From positions 1 to 8,508 of the forward strand of contig DSCZ01000629.1 of the NCBI GenBank assembly GCA_011048855.1: 8,508 nt of DNA, written 5' to 3'. Source of the stretch: Desulfobacteraceae bacterium (GTDB lineage: Bacteria > Desulfobacterota > DSM-4660 > Desulfatiglandales > Desulfatiglandaceae). A model generated the notes under the pieces. That model ran no database searches. It was not told the DNA's origin and saw only the letters and a program-made list of their open reading frames with translations. Below are positions 1 to 6,174 of this stretch, piece after piece. Position 1 is the stretch's first letter. The number at the start of each line of letters is the position of its first letter. The translations under genes and the position numbers were made by a program.

Positions 1-1
1 C

Positions 2-190
2 ACCTGTCGCGGGGTTCACGATCCGGACTTCGTTGCAAGGATCATGAAGATCCCCGGGCTGTTCCTACTCATGAAGGTCCGACAGCGCAGCAAAGAGAAA
101 AAACCTCGCCATCCATCTGGAAACTTCACCTTACCCATCCGATCGCTCCCGGAATCTGAAAAACCTACATGTATTGTTCCCATTGCTTGA
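2..190 (+). CDS. Possible 3' end of an unrecognised rightward gene (partial)
   Basis: This frame is open from the left edge to a TGA at 188-190 and would encode the last 62 residues of a protein. The first 30 or so codons favour G or C at the third position (about 24 of 31), as a coding frame in this DNA would. The peptide has a short hydrophobic stretch (IPGLFLLMKV) followed by a basic tail (RQRSKEKK). I recognise no family. It would overlap the 3' end of the leftward hydrolase gene by about 26 bases in a tail-to-tail arrangement. The last 30 codons look less gene-like, so the true end could differ. A leftward 40-codon ORF (16-138) competes for the same bases. Confidence is low because only the left-hand flanking sequence can settle it. 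Confidence 0.3.
   Translation, partial: TCRGVHDPDFVARIMKIPGLFLLMKVRQRSKEKKPRHPSGNFTLPIRSLPESEKPTCIVPIA
16..138 (-). CDS. Possible small leftward ORF, 40 residues, downstream of the hydrolase gene
   Basis: An ATG at 136-138 opens a 40-codon frame ending in TGA at 16-18. GGGAG lies seven bases upstream of the ATG, a good Shine-Dalgarno spacing, and the ORF starts 26 bases after the stop of the upstream leftward hydrolase gene. It could therefore be a third cistron of that unit. The peptide has no recognisable domain and no clear membrane helix. It competes with the rightward frame 2-190, which has a somewhat better third-position G+C bias. At most one of the two is likely to be real. Confidence 0.18.
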   Translation of the reverse strand: MGKVKFPDGWRGFFSLLRCRTFMSRNSPGIFMILATKSGS

Positions 191-890
191 CGGTTTCTTC
201 AATGTACCCGGCTGGAACCGTTTCCATAACCCTCTCATGTCCGGGGAGGAGCATATCAACTTTTAGCTCCGCCAGCCTGTAAAGGGATGCCCTATGGGCT
301 GCAGAATTTGCTCCGTGGAGATCAAACCTGCCTATCGCGTGATCGGAATATACCACGTCGCCTGGGATGAGGATTTTTTTCGAGGCGTTGTAAAGGGCGA
401 TGCATCCCGGAGAATGCCCGGGTATATGAACGACCCGCCAGGTCTCGCCTCCCAGGTTCAGGGTTTCATCATCCTGGAGCTTGCGGTTAACCTTCAGCAA
501 CAACGTTTCGGGGTGAATTTCAAGCTGTGAGAAACACATATCTCTCAGCGCAGGCATTCCGAATACGATGCGGTCATCTCCCTGCTCCAGCGGTTCGGCC
601 TCCTCGGCATGCACCCAAAGCTCTGCATTCGGTACCTGCTCCAGGATTTCAGGGGCGCATCCCAGGTGGTCCAGATGCGTGTGGGTCATAATAATCCGCC
701 GTATATGGCCGATTTCAAATCCCAGCCGTTTAATGCTTTCCAGTTTGTAGGCACCTTTTCCCACAAGGCCTGCATCTACCAGTGTCAGGTCTTCTCCGGA
801 TGCATCAGCCAGCACGTAGACATTTGAATCCGGGATCATGTCGTCTTGACCTTCGATGAAATAAACTCCTTCATCAAGCTTTTTCTGCAT
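165..890 (-). CDS. Metallo-beta-lactamase-fold metal-dependent hydrolase
   Basis: A 241-residue protein of the MBL superfamily, glyoxalase II-like or general hydrolase group. All metal-site residues of the family are visible: HTHLDH at about 70-75 (H70, H72, D74, H75), H159 in IPGHSPG, D178 in IPGDV, and H218 in LPGHE. That pattern predicts a binuclear metal site and an active hydrolase, probably cytoplasmic because no signal peptide is seen. The substrate cannot be read from sequence: thioesters such as S-lactoylglutathione, lactones and phosphodiesters are all possible in this superfamily. A TTG immediately upstream (891-893) is in frame, but the ATG at 888-890 has the better-spaced Shine-Dalgarno GGAGGG (six bases), so it was chosen. 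The gene starts 38 bases after the stop of the leftward MscS-like gene and is probably co-transcribed with it. Confidence 0.9.
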   Translation of the reverse strand: MQKKLDEGVYFIEGQDDMIPDSNVYVLADASGEDLTLVDAGLVGKGAYKLESIKRLGFEIGHIRRIIMTHTHLDHLGCAPEILEQVPNAELWVHAEEAEPLEQGDDRIVFGMPALRDMCFSQLEIHPETLLLKVNRKLQDDETLNLGGETWRVVHIPGHSPGCIALYNASKKILIPGDVVYSDHAIGRFDLHGANSAAHRASLYRLAELKVDMLLPGHERVMETVPAGYIEETVKQWEQYM

Positions 891-896
891 CAATTT

Positions 897-902
897 CCCT
901 CC
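897..902 (-). promoter_or_regulatory. Shine-Dalgarno of the MBL-fold hydrolase gene
   Basis: On the minus strand the bases read GGAGGG. They lie six bases before the ATG at 888-890 but only three before the alternative TTG at 891-893. The spacing favours the ATG as the real start. Confidence 0.7.
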
Positions 903-928
903 GGTTGTTTTGACTTTTTACGGCACCG

Positions 929-3010
929 TCAGTTTTCGAGTTTCGGTCCTACCGTACTCCGGATATGGATATCCCGCTGCGGGAAGGGGATTTCGATGCC
1001 GGCTTTTTTGAATTCGTCGAAAATCGTGAAATACAGTGCGCTTCTGATCGTCCGCCGCCCGATATTACGGACGTCGAACCATATCAGGAGTTCGAAATCT
1101 ATGGAGCTGTCCCCGTAACCGATGAATCTGACAGCGGGTTTTTGGTAGTGGGATACAAGCGGTTCAGCTTCGGCCACAGCCAGCAGAATCTTTTCCACCA
1201 CCCGCGGATCGGCATCGTATGAAACACCCAGTGGGAGAGCTAACCGGACCATGGGGGAGGAAAGCGAATAATTGACGATGGTGTTGGATATAAGCTCCGA
1301 GTTGGGGATCAGGTATTCGATGTTGTCCCTGGTCCGCACCTTGGTGGCCCGAAGGTAGATGTCCGTAACGACTCCGAGTGTTCCGCCCGATTCTATCCAG
1401 TCGCCTTTCCTTATCTTTCCCCCGAAAATGATGCTGAAGCCGCTGATCATGTTGGCGGCCATGTTCTGGAGCCCGAGACCCAGCCCGATGCCGATCGCAC
1501 CCGCAAAAACCAGCAGAAACCTGAGATCAATTCCGACTACTTTAAGGGAAAAAAGAAAACCAACAACTATCAGGAAATACTTGAGGAAGGTATTCAGTGC
1601 GTAGCCGAGCCCCTGGTCTATGCCAAGGGAAGGATAAACCTTGTAGTCGAGGTAGCTTTGAACAAGACGGGTCCCGAATACAAAAATAAGAAGAATCAAA
1701 ACTGCGTTGACGATAATCCAAAGACTTACCACGTTTTCGCCGAGGTGGAACAGCGGGAAAGACATCAAACGCTTGACGAGGTCGGCAAGCCCGAGAAGGT
1801 TCAGGACGACACCAAAGGAAGCCAGGACAGTGGTGTAGATGAGAAGGGTTTTCAAGGAACTGATGAACAGGTTTGCAGCCTCGTCCTTTGCACCGATGCG
1901 CTCACGCCACCTCATGAGCCATCCGCTCAGGATATGATAGGCCACCATGATTGCCATGAATGCAGCGCCGGTGAACCATATTTTGTGAAGCACGATCCGC
2001 CCGAAGTTTCGGTATCCGAAGCACCAGAGCAACGCGGCCATAAGCGAAATACCCAGAAGAGGATAATACCAGGAGGTGAGGATACGGATAAATTTCTGGT
2101 ATGCCGCATAGGGAAGGGAAGGCAGAAGCGAGAACAAAGCCTTCTTTTTTAACAGGAGCTGAAAAACCGCCGCGACAATCGTAATCGACAACGCCCATTT
2201 TATCAACATGAGAACGTCTTCGCGGAGGGCGAAGGATTCGGCGGCCCAGAAAACCGCTATGACGACCAGCACGTACCACACAACGAGGCTCGCCCAGCGA
2301 TAAAGCCGCGCACCGTAGGATGCTGTGGCTGCGAAAAGCCCACCGGTCAATGTCTCGGAAAGAACATTCAGAACCAGGCTGCCGACCGCCCAGAGGCCAA
2401 GAAGCCTGCCGGTCAGACTGAACCAGGCGGCCCGGTAGGATGTCATCGCGTCCACCAGCAAAAACAGGCTCAACAAAAGAAGTGGAAGAAGGGCGGCTGT
2501 GACGACTTTTATTCCAGAGCGGACGTAGGGTAAGACGGTATCAGGAAGACGGCGGAGCAACGGATCCGTCTTATTTTCCATCCATGCATAAATTCGTTTC
2601 CGCCAGATCAGGCTGTAGAGTACAGCCGCGATGAATACAAAGACGGTCATCGAGCCGGCGAATCCCAGCACGCGACCCTGGGCCGCGATATGGCGAGTGA
2701 TGTCAGGGATTTTAGTCGGAAGCGAAACTGCTTCCCGGTACATATAACGGACGGTTTCAAGGTTCCAGCCCAGCGGCTCTTTCTCGAAAAGCGAATAAGC
2801 CCGGCGTTCGAGTTCCGCCCGCACCCTTTCGGCCTCCCGGGCCATCGCTTCCCCGACATCGCTTGAAAGACTGATAGGCACTTTTTTTTCTTCATCGGAG
2901 GAGGCGCTTAGTGCGAGGGCTGTGTTATGAACCGGGCAGGAGAGGAAAAGCAGAAACAGCAGCAGCGTTGTGTTCAAGGCATAACGGTATCTGGTGAATT
3001 TTGAGATCAT
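929..3010 (-). CDS. Large MscS-family mechanosensitive ion channel with N-terminal signal peptide
   Basis: A 693-residue inner-membrane protein predicted to gate in response to membrane tension during osmotic downshock. The N-terminus has a basic start, a leucine-rich core and an ALA site near residue 33, which looks like a signal peptide. An acidic and basic, probably helical, periplasmic stretch of about 80 residues follows, then roughly ten hydrophobic segments between about 117 and 490. The MscS core comes last: a Gly/Ala-rich pore helix (AGAIGIGLGLGLQNMAANMISG, about 503-524), then GGKIRKGDWIE, a beta domain with VRTRDNIEYLIPNS, and a C-terminal alpha/beta domain ending in IEIPFPQRDIHI. 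E. coli MscS has about 286 residues and three helices, so this is one of the large multi-helix relatives. The ORF opens 39 codons upstream at 3127, but that start has no Shine-Dalgarno and would put a polar extension before the signal peptide. The ATG at 3010 was therefore preferred, though its own ribosome site is weak. Confidence 0.9.
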   Translation of the reverse strand: MISKFTRYRYALNTTLLLFLLFLSCPVHNTALALSASSDEEKKVPISLSSDVGEAMAREAERVRAELERRAYSLFEKEPLGWNLETVRYMYREAVSLPTKIPDITRHIAAQGRVLGFAGSMTVFVFIAAVLYSLIWRKRIYAWMENKTDPLLRRLPDTVLPYVRSGIKVVTAALLPLLLLSLFLLVDAMTSYRAAWFSLTGRLLGLWAVGSLVLNVLSETLTGGLFAATASYGARLYRWASLVVWYVLVVIAVFWAAESFALREDVLMLIKWALSITIVAAVFQLLLKKKALFSLLPSLPYAAYQKFIRILTSWYYPLLGISLMAALLWCFGYRNFGRIVLHKIWFTGAAFMAIMVAYHILSGWLMRWRERIGAKDEAANLFISSLKTLLIYTTVLASFGVVLNLLGLADLVKRLMSFPLFHLGENVVSLWIIVNAVLILLIFVFGTRLVQSYLDYKVYPSLGIDQGLGYALNTFLKYFLIVVGFLFSLKVVGIDLRFLLVFAGAIGIGLGLGLQNMAANMISGFSIIFGGKIRKGDWIESGGTLGVVTDIYLRATKVRTRDNIEYLIPNSELISNTIVNYSLSSPMVRLALPLGVSYDADPRVVEKILLAVAEAEPLVSHYQKPAVRFIGYGDSSIDFELLIWFDVRNIGRRTIRSALYFTIFDEFKKAGIEIPFPQRDIHIRSTVGPKLEN

Positions 3011-3290
3011 TTTTTTAATATACCTGCTTTGTCGGCTCTTTTCAATATTGCTGTTTTTTGACTCGCGTCGGCAGGAGGGCAGTTTTAAAAAATAGGTGAG
3101 GGCAAAACTCGATTGAAATCGCTGCATTTTGTTTTGACACGCGCACCGGCTGCAACTATACTTCCGACTGCCTTTTGTGAAGTTTCCACCCTTTGAATGG
3201 AAAAGGATCGGCTTCGGCAGCGTTAAGAGCGACCCGGCCTTTTCTGCGGTTATCTATGCCGGAACGTACCCATTCGAGAGAGAGCCTGCG
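3011..3290. other. Divergent intergenic region between the MscS-like gene and the rightward operon
   Basis: About 280 bases separate the chosen start of the leftward channel gene from the chosen start of the rightward zinc-ribbon gene. They contain a strong rightward sigma-70 promoter at 3134-3162. I see no convincing leftward promoter for the channel gene, no hairpin terminator and no clear operator. Upstream in-frame start codons exist on both sides (leftward ATG at 3127, rightward GTG at 3177), but neither has a Shine-Dalgarno sequence. The GTG would lie only about eight bases after the expected transcription start. Confidence 0.6.
3134..3162 (+). promoter_or_regulatory. Sigma-70-type promoter for the zinc-ribbon/amino acid transporter operon
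   Basis: A perfect -35 hexamer TTGACA (3134-3139) is followed by a 17-base spacer and TATACT (3157-3162), which matches the -10 consensus in five of six positions. Transcription would start near 3169, leaving a leader of about 120 bases before the zinc-ribbon ATG at 3291. The first rightward genes lie directly downstream. No operator was recognised around it. This is inferred from consensus match and position only. Confidence 0.75.
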
Positions 3291-3443
3291 ATGAGAGAAA
3301 AATCCGAGGCGGTAGAGGTTCAGTGCCCCAAGTGTAGGCAGACACTGATTATTTATATACCAAAGGAAGAAATTCCCAGGTGCCCGTCCTGCGGAACCAG
3401 GATGGTCATTAAAGAATTGCTTGATGAAGGAAAATCTTTTTGA
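3291..3443 (+). CDS. Small zinc-ribbon protein, 50 residues
   Basis: A short protein with two CxxC knuckles, CPKC at 12-15 and CPSC at 31-34, separated by 15 residues and followed by a charged tail. The CPxC...IP...CPSCG spacing matches a rubredoxin-like zinc ribbon of the kind seen in many tiny bacterial proteins, and it probably binds one zinc. The molecular role is unknown. Such ribbons can contact nucleic acid or protein, and nothing here chooses between these. The frame opens earlier at GTG 3177, but the ATG at 3291 follows GAGAGAGAG by six bases, and everything conserved-looking lies after it, so the shorter form was chosen. It is the first gene after the strong promoter and lies 50 bases ahead of the binding-protein gene, suggesting co-transcription with the transporter. 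Confidence 0.75.
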   Translation: MREKSEAVEVQCPKCRQTLIIYIPKEEIPRCPSCGTRMVIKELLDEGKSF

Positions 3444-3483
3444 ATTGTCAACCGATTGAATGAAAAACATCAAATGAGCAAAA

Positions 3484-3489
3484 GGAGGG
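3484..3489 (+). promoter_or_regulatory. Strong Shine-Dalgarno of the binding-protein gene
   Basis: GGAGGG sits four to five bases before the ATG at 3494. It is the best rightward ribosome site in the window and fits high expression of the periplasmic binding protein relative to the other transporter subunits. Confidence 0.75.
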
Positions 3490-3493
3490 AGTC

Positions 3494-4318
3494 ATGAATC
3501 GTTTAACCAGAATTTTGTTGCTGGCCGGTCTTGTGGTTTTTGCTGTTTCAGGTGCGGCATTTGGTGCGGACATAGAACTGGCGAAAAAATCGACACTCGA
3601 GCAGATACTGAAGAGCGGGCAGTTGCGGGTTGGTTTTGAAGCGGGTTATATGCCTTTCGAGATGACCGACACCAAAGGCAATTTCGTGGGTTTCGACATT
3701 GATGTGGCCAAGGAAATGGCCAAGGCTATGAAAGTGAAGTTCACCCCGGTCAACACCGCCTGGGACGGTATCATCCCCGCTTTGATGACCGACAAATTCG
3801 ATATCATCATGAGCGGCATGACGGTCACCCAGGAGCGTAACCTGAAAATCAACTTTGCGGATCCCTATATAATCGTCGGACAGACCATTTTGTTGGACAA
3901 AAAGTACACAGATGAGGTGAAATCCTATAAAGATCTAAACGATCCCAAGTATATCGTGACGTCCAAGCTGGGCACGACCGGCGAACAGGCGGTGAAGCGG
4001 ATGATTCCCAAGGCGACCTACAAATCCTTTGAAACCGAAACCGAGGCCGCCCTGGAAGTGGTGAACGGACGGGCCGCAGCTTTCGTATACGACCTTCCTT
4101 ACAATGTAGTCTTCATGGCGCAGCAGGGTGGCGAAAAGCTGGTCTTTCTGGATGAGCCCTTCACCTATGAACCGCTGGCCTGGGCCGTAAACAAGGGGGA
4201 TCCGGATTTTTTGAACTGGTTGAACAATTTTTTGAAGCAGATCAAGAATGACGGTCGCTACGACAGAATATACAATAAATGGATTAGATCTACGGACTGG
4301 ATCAAGGAGGTTCAATAA
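3494..4318 (+). CDS. Polar amino acid ABC transporter, periplasmic substrate-binding protein
   Basis: A 274-residue solute-binding protein of family 3 (SBP_bac_3, HisJ/GlnH/ArtJ type), of usual length. Residues 1-24 form a Sec signal peptide (basic start, leucine-rich core, AFG before the likely cut). No lipobox cysteine is present, so it should be a soluble periplasmic protein. The mature part shows family landmarks: LRVGFEAGYMPFEM at 44-57, GFDIDVAKEMA at 66-76, SGMTVTQERNLKINFADPY at 107-125, SKLGTTGEQ at 157-165 and VYDLPYN at 198-204. By family analogy R115 should bind the ligand carboxylate and D200 the alpha-amino group, so the ligand is an alpha-amino acid. Which amino acid cannot be judged from sequence alone. 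The start is fixed by a strong Shine-Dalgarno. Permease and ATPase genes follow on the same strand. Confidence 0.95.
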   Translation: MNRLTRILLLAGLVVFAVSGAAFGADIELAKKSTLEQILKSGQLRVGFEAGYMPFEMTDTKGNFVGFDIDVAKEMAKAMKVKFTPVNTAWDGIIPALMTDKFDIIMSGMTVTQERNLKINFADPYIIVGQTILLDKKYTDEVKSYKDLNDPKYIVTSKLGTTGEQAVKRMIPKATYKSFETETEAALEVVNGRAAAFVYDLPYNVVFMAQQGGEKLVFLDEPFTYEPLAWAVNKGDPDFLNWLNNFLKQIKNDGRYDRIYNKWIRSTDWIKEVQ

Positions 4319-4327
4319 GAGCCGGGA

Positions 4328-4352
4328 CCCTGCGGGGCCCTTCCCCGCAGGG
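4328..4352 (+). repeat. GC-rich intercistronic hairpin after the binding-protein gene
   Basis: CCCTGCGGGG (4328-4337) pairs perfectly with CCCCGCAGGG (4343-4352) around a five-base loop. The binding-protein gene stops nine bases before the stem. The stem is followed by GGGAATTAAATG rather than a run of T, so it does not look like a standard intrinsic terminator. In periplasmic ABC operons, such a stem can protect upstream mRNA from 3' exonucleases or cause partial termination, giving excess binding protein over membrane subunits. Here that is inference. Confidence 0.7.
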
Positions 4353-4409
4353 GGAATTAAATGCTAATTTCGTTGTGTGAAAGGCAAACAGAAGTTTCGG
4401 GAAACCATC

Positions 4410-5423
4410 ATGACAAAATCCAATCGGAGGTCACGCCTGGGAAAAGGCCGCTTTTACAATCATATCTGGATGTCGATTTTTTTCCTGTCCTTGCTCGCGG
4501 TAATTTCAGGGCTCTATTTCGCGACGCTCAAAGTGGATTATGTATGGCGCTGGTACAGGGTGCCTCGGTATTTTTACTACCAGGAACAGGTTGAAATCCA
4601 GGCTTATATCGGGGGGGAAGTATCAGGTGTCACGCCGGAAGGCGATGATGCGGTCGTCGTGGTAAGCGGTGACGGAGAAAAGGAGCGTTACAGGATTCCG
4701 TCCGGGACCGTGCTGGTTGATGAAGGAGATTTGATTTTCCCCGGTGATGTCCTCGGCTTCTACGAGCAATCGCGGCCGGGGATCCTTCTGATCGGGCTCT
4801 GGATGACCCTGAAAGTAAGCATCATTGCTATTTTTATCGGCATATTCATCGGTCTGGTGGCGGGTCTTTGCCGTATATCTTCCAACCCCGCACTTAAATG
4901 GGGTGCGATCAGCTATATAGAGCTTATACGTGGTTCACCTCTTCTTGTGCAGATTTTCATCTGGTATTTTGTTCTTGGAACGCTGATCAACACGCTGCTT
5001 GCCCGGGGCGGAATCGATCCATTCCCTCCGATCTGGTATGGGGTGACATCCCTGGCGTTTTTCACCGGTGCCTATGTGGCCGAGATCGTGCGCGCCGGAA
5101 TCCAGTCCATACACCGTGGTCAAAGCGAAGCCGCCCGGTCCCTGGGAATGAACTATTTTCAGGCGATGAGGCATATTATACTCCCCCAGGCTTTCCGCCG
5201 GATACTGCCCCCGCTGGCGGGCCAGTTCATAAGCCTGATAAAGGATTCTTCACTGCTCGGGCTGATCGCGATACGGGAATTGACCAAGGCTACCCGGGAA
5301 GTCGTGACCACGTCTCTCCAGCCTTTCGAGTTATGGTTGATGTGCGCCTTTCTTTACCTGATCCTGACTTTCACTCTTTCGATGTTTGTTCAGTACCTGG
5401 AGAGAAGGGCGGTGATGTCATGA
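4410..5423 (+). CDS. Polar amino acid ABC transporter, permease with periplasmic insertion
   Basis: A 337-residue inner-membrane permease of the HisM/GlnP family (BPD_transp_1). A first membrane helix lies at about 19-39. A soluble, presumably periplasmic stretch of about 85 residues follows (40-124), which most HisM-type permeases lack. The transmembrane core then begins with [20 protein letters not shown]. Core motifs include [17 protein letters not shown] at about 171-187 and the EAA loop [20 protein letters not shown] at 240-259, which docks on the ATPase. A single permease gene implies a homodimer. The start is uncertain: GTG 4377 adds 11 residues without a Shine-Dalgarno, whereas ATG 4410 has a weak GGGA seven bases upstream. 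Its stop overlaps the ATPase start (ATGA), so translation is probably coupled. Confidence 0.93.
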   Translation: MTKSNRRSRLGKGRFYNHIWMSIFFLSLLAVISGLYFATLKVDYVWRWYRVPRYFYYQEQVEIQAYIGGEVSGVTPEGDDAVVVVSGDGEKERYRIPSGTVLVDEGDLIFPGDVLGFYEQSRPGILLIGLWMTLKVSIIAIFIGIFIGLVAGLCRISSNPALKWGAISYIELIRGSPLLVQIFIWYFVLGTLINTLLARGGIDPFPPIWYGVTSLAFFTGAYVAEIVRAGIQSIHRGQSEAARSLGMNYFQAMRHIILPQAFRRILPPLAGQFISLIKDSSLLGLIAIRELTKATREVVTTSLQPFELWLMCAFLYLILTFTLSMFVQYLERRAVMS

Positions 5424-6151
5424 TCGATGTTCAAAACATTTCCAAGACCTTCTACGTAAGCCATGAAGTGAATGCGCTTAAAAACGTGACCTGCCGGATC
5501 GAAAGAGGGGAAGTAGTGGTGATAATCGGCCCCTCGGGCTCAGGAAAAAGCACCCTTCTCCGGTGTCTCAACCGGCTCGAGGAAGCCGATGAAGGGCATA
5601 TTTTCGTTGACGGAGTGGATATTCTTGACCGAAAAACCGACATTAACCGGGCGAGGGCTGAAATGGGCATGGTTTTTCAGTCTTTCAACCTGTTCCCCCA
5701 CAAGACGGTTTTTGAAAATGTGACGCTGGCCCAGTGCGTGGTCAGGAAAAGATCGAGGAGCGAGTCCGAAAAAAAGGCGATGAGTCTTCTCAGTAAGGTC
5801 GGTATTTCTGACAAGGCACGGGTTTATCCCGATCAGCTTTCCGGCGGGCAACAGCAGCGGGTCGCGATAGCAAGGGCACTCGCAATGGACCCTAAAGTCA
5901 TGCTTTTTGACGAACCCACTTCCGCATTGGATCCGGAAATGATCGGGGAGGTGCTGGACGTTATGAAGACACTTGCCAGGGAAGGCATGACGATGGTCGT
6001 TGTTTCCCACGAGATGGGCTTTGCCCGTGAAGTTGCGGACCGGATGATTTTCATGGATGAGGGGTCGATAATCGAAGAGGGGACCCCCGAGCAGATATAC
6101 AGCCGTCCCACGCAGGCGCGTACAAAGCTTTTTCTGAGCCAGATTCTGTAA
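5420..6151 (+). CDS. Polar amino acid ABC transporter, ATP-binding subunit
   Basis: A complete 243-residue ABC ATPase of the HisP/GlnQ group, cytoplasmic and bound to the permease. All nucleotide-site motifs are present: Walker A GPSGSGKS at 37-44, Q-loop [10 protein letters not shown] at 85-94, signature LSGGQ at 140-144, Walker B VMLFDE at 160-165, D-loop SALD at 168-171 and switch histidine H197 in VVSHEMGFA. The SFNLFPH and [11 protein letters not shown] segments are typical of polar amino acid importers. The start ATG at 5420-5422 overlaps the permease stop by four bases, and a purine-rich GAGAAGG lies about ten bases upstream. The frame is stop-free for another 522 bases upstream, inside the permease gene, but that stretch does not read as protein. 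With the binding protein and permease it completes one importer. Confidence 0.96.
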   Translation: MIDVQNISKTFYVSHEVNALKNVTCRIERGEVVVIIGPSGSGKSTLLRCLNRLEEADEGHIFVDGVDILDRKTDINRARAEMGMVFQSFNLFPHKTVFENVTLAQCVVRKRSRSESEKKAMSLLSKVGISDKARVYPDQLSGGQQQRVAIARALAMDPKVMLFDEPTSALDPEMIGEVLDVMKTLAREGMTMVVVSHEMGFAREVADRMIFMDEGSIIEEGTPEQIYSRPTQARTKLFLSQIL

Positions 6152-6174
6152 CATACCCGGTCTGAAAGCTTTTT

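Noticed and set aside
40..55. A small inverted repeat GGATC-ATGAA-GATCC near the left edge
   Set aside because: A five-base stem is expected by chance and shows no terminator or operator context.
1658..2152. A 164-codon rightward ORF opposite the MscS-like gene
   Set aside because: It is antisense to conserved membrane segments of the channel, has a polar low-complexity translation and no convincing ribosome site. It is a shadow.
2899..3010. A possible lipoprotein signal in the MscS-like protein (FLSC in the hydrophobic core)
   Set aside because: The position three residues before the cysteine is Phe rather than Leu/Val/Ile, and an ordinary ALA cleavage site follows. A normal signal peptide is more likely.
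3156..3473. A 105-codon leftward ORF across the intergenic region and zinc-ribbon gene
   Set aside because: The rightward zinc-ribbon frame has paired CxxC motifs and a promoter, while the leftward translation has no motif and no clear ribosome site.
3445..3473. A possible second promoter before the binding-protein gene (TTGTCA, 17 bases, CATCAA)
   Set aside because: The -10 element matches consensus in only three of six positions, which is too weak to call.
4898..5419. A stop-free stretch of 174 codons in the ATPase frame, upstream of its ATG
   Set aside because: It lies wholly inside the permease gene in another frame, its translation is rich in Cys, Pro and Arg with no domain, and the ATPase family begins at the ATG at 5420. 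It is an accidental open frame.
5540..6154. A 204-codon leftward ORF opposite the ATPase gene
   Set aside because: It is antisense to a fully intact ABC ATPase with all its motifs, so it is a shadow.
6124..6174. A ten-base direct repeat AAAGCTTTTT at 6124-6133 and 6165-6174
   Set aside because: It is short and AT-rich, one copy lies inside the ATPase coding sequence, and neither copy has a stem with a T-run like a terminator. Chance is sufficient.
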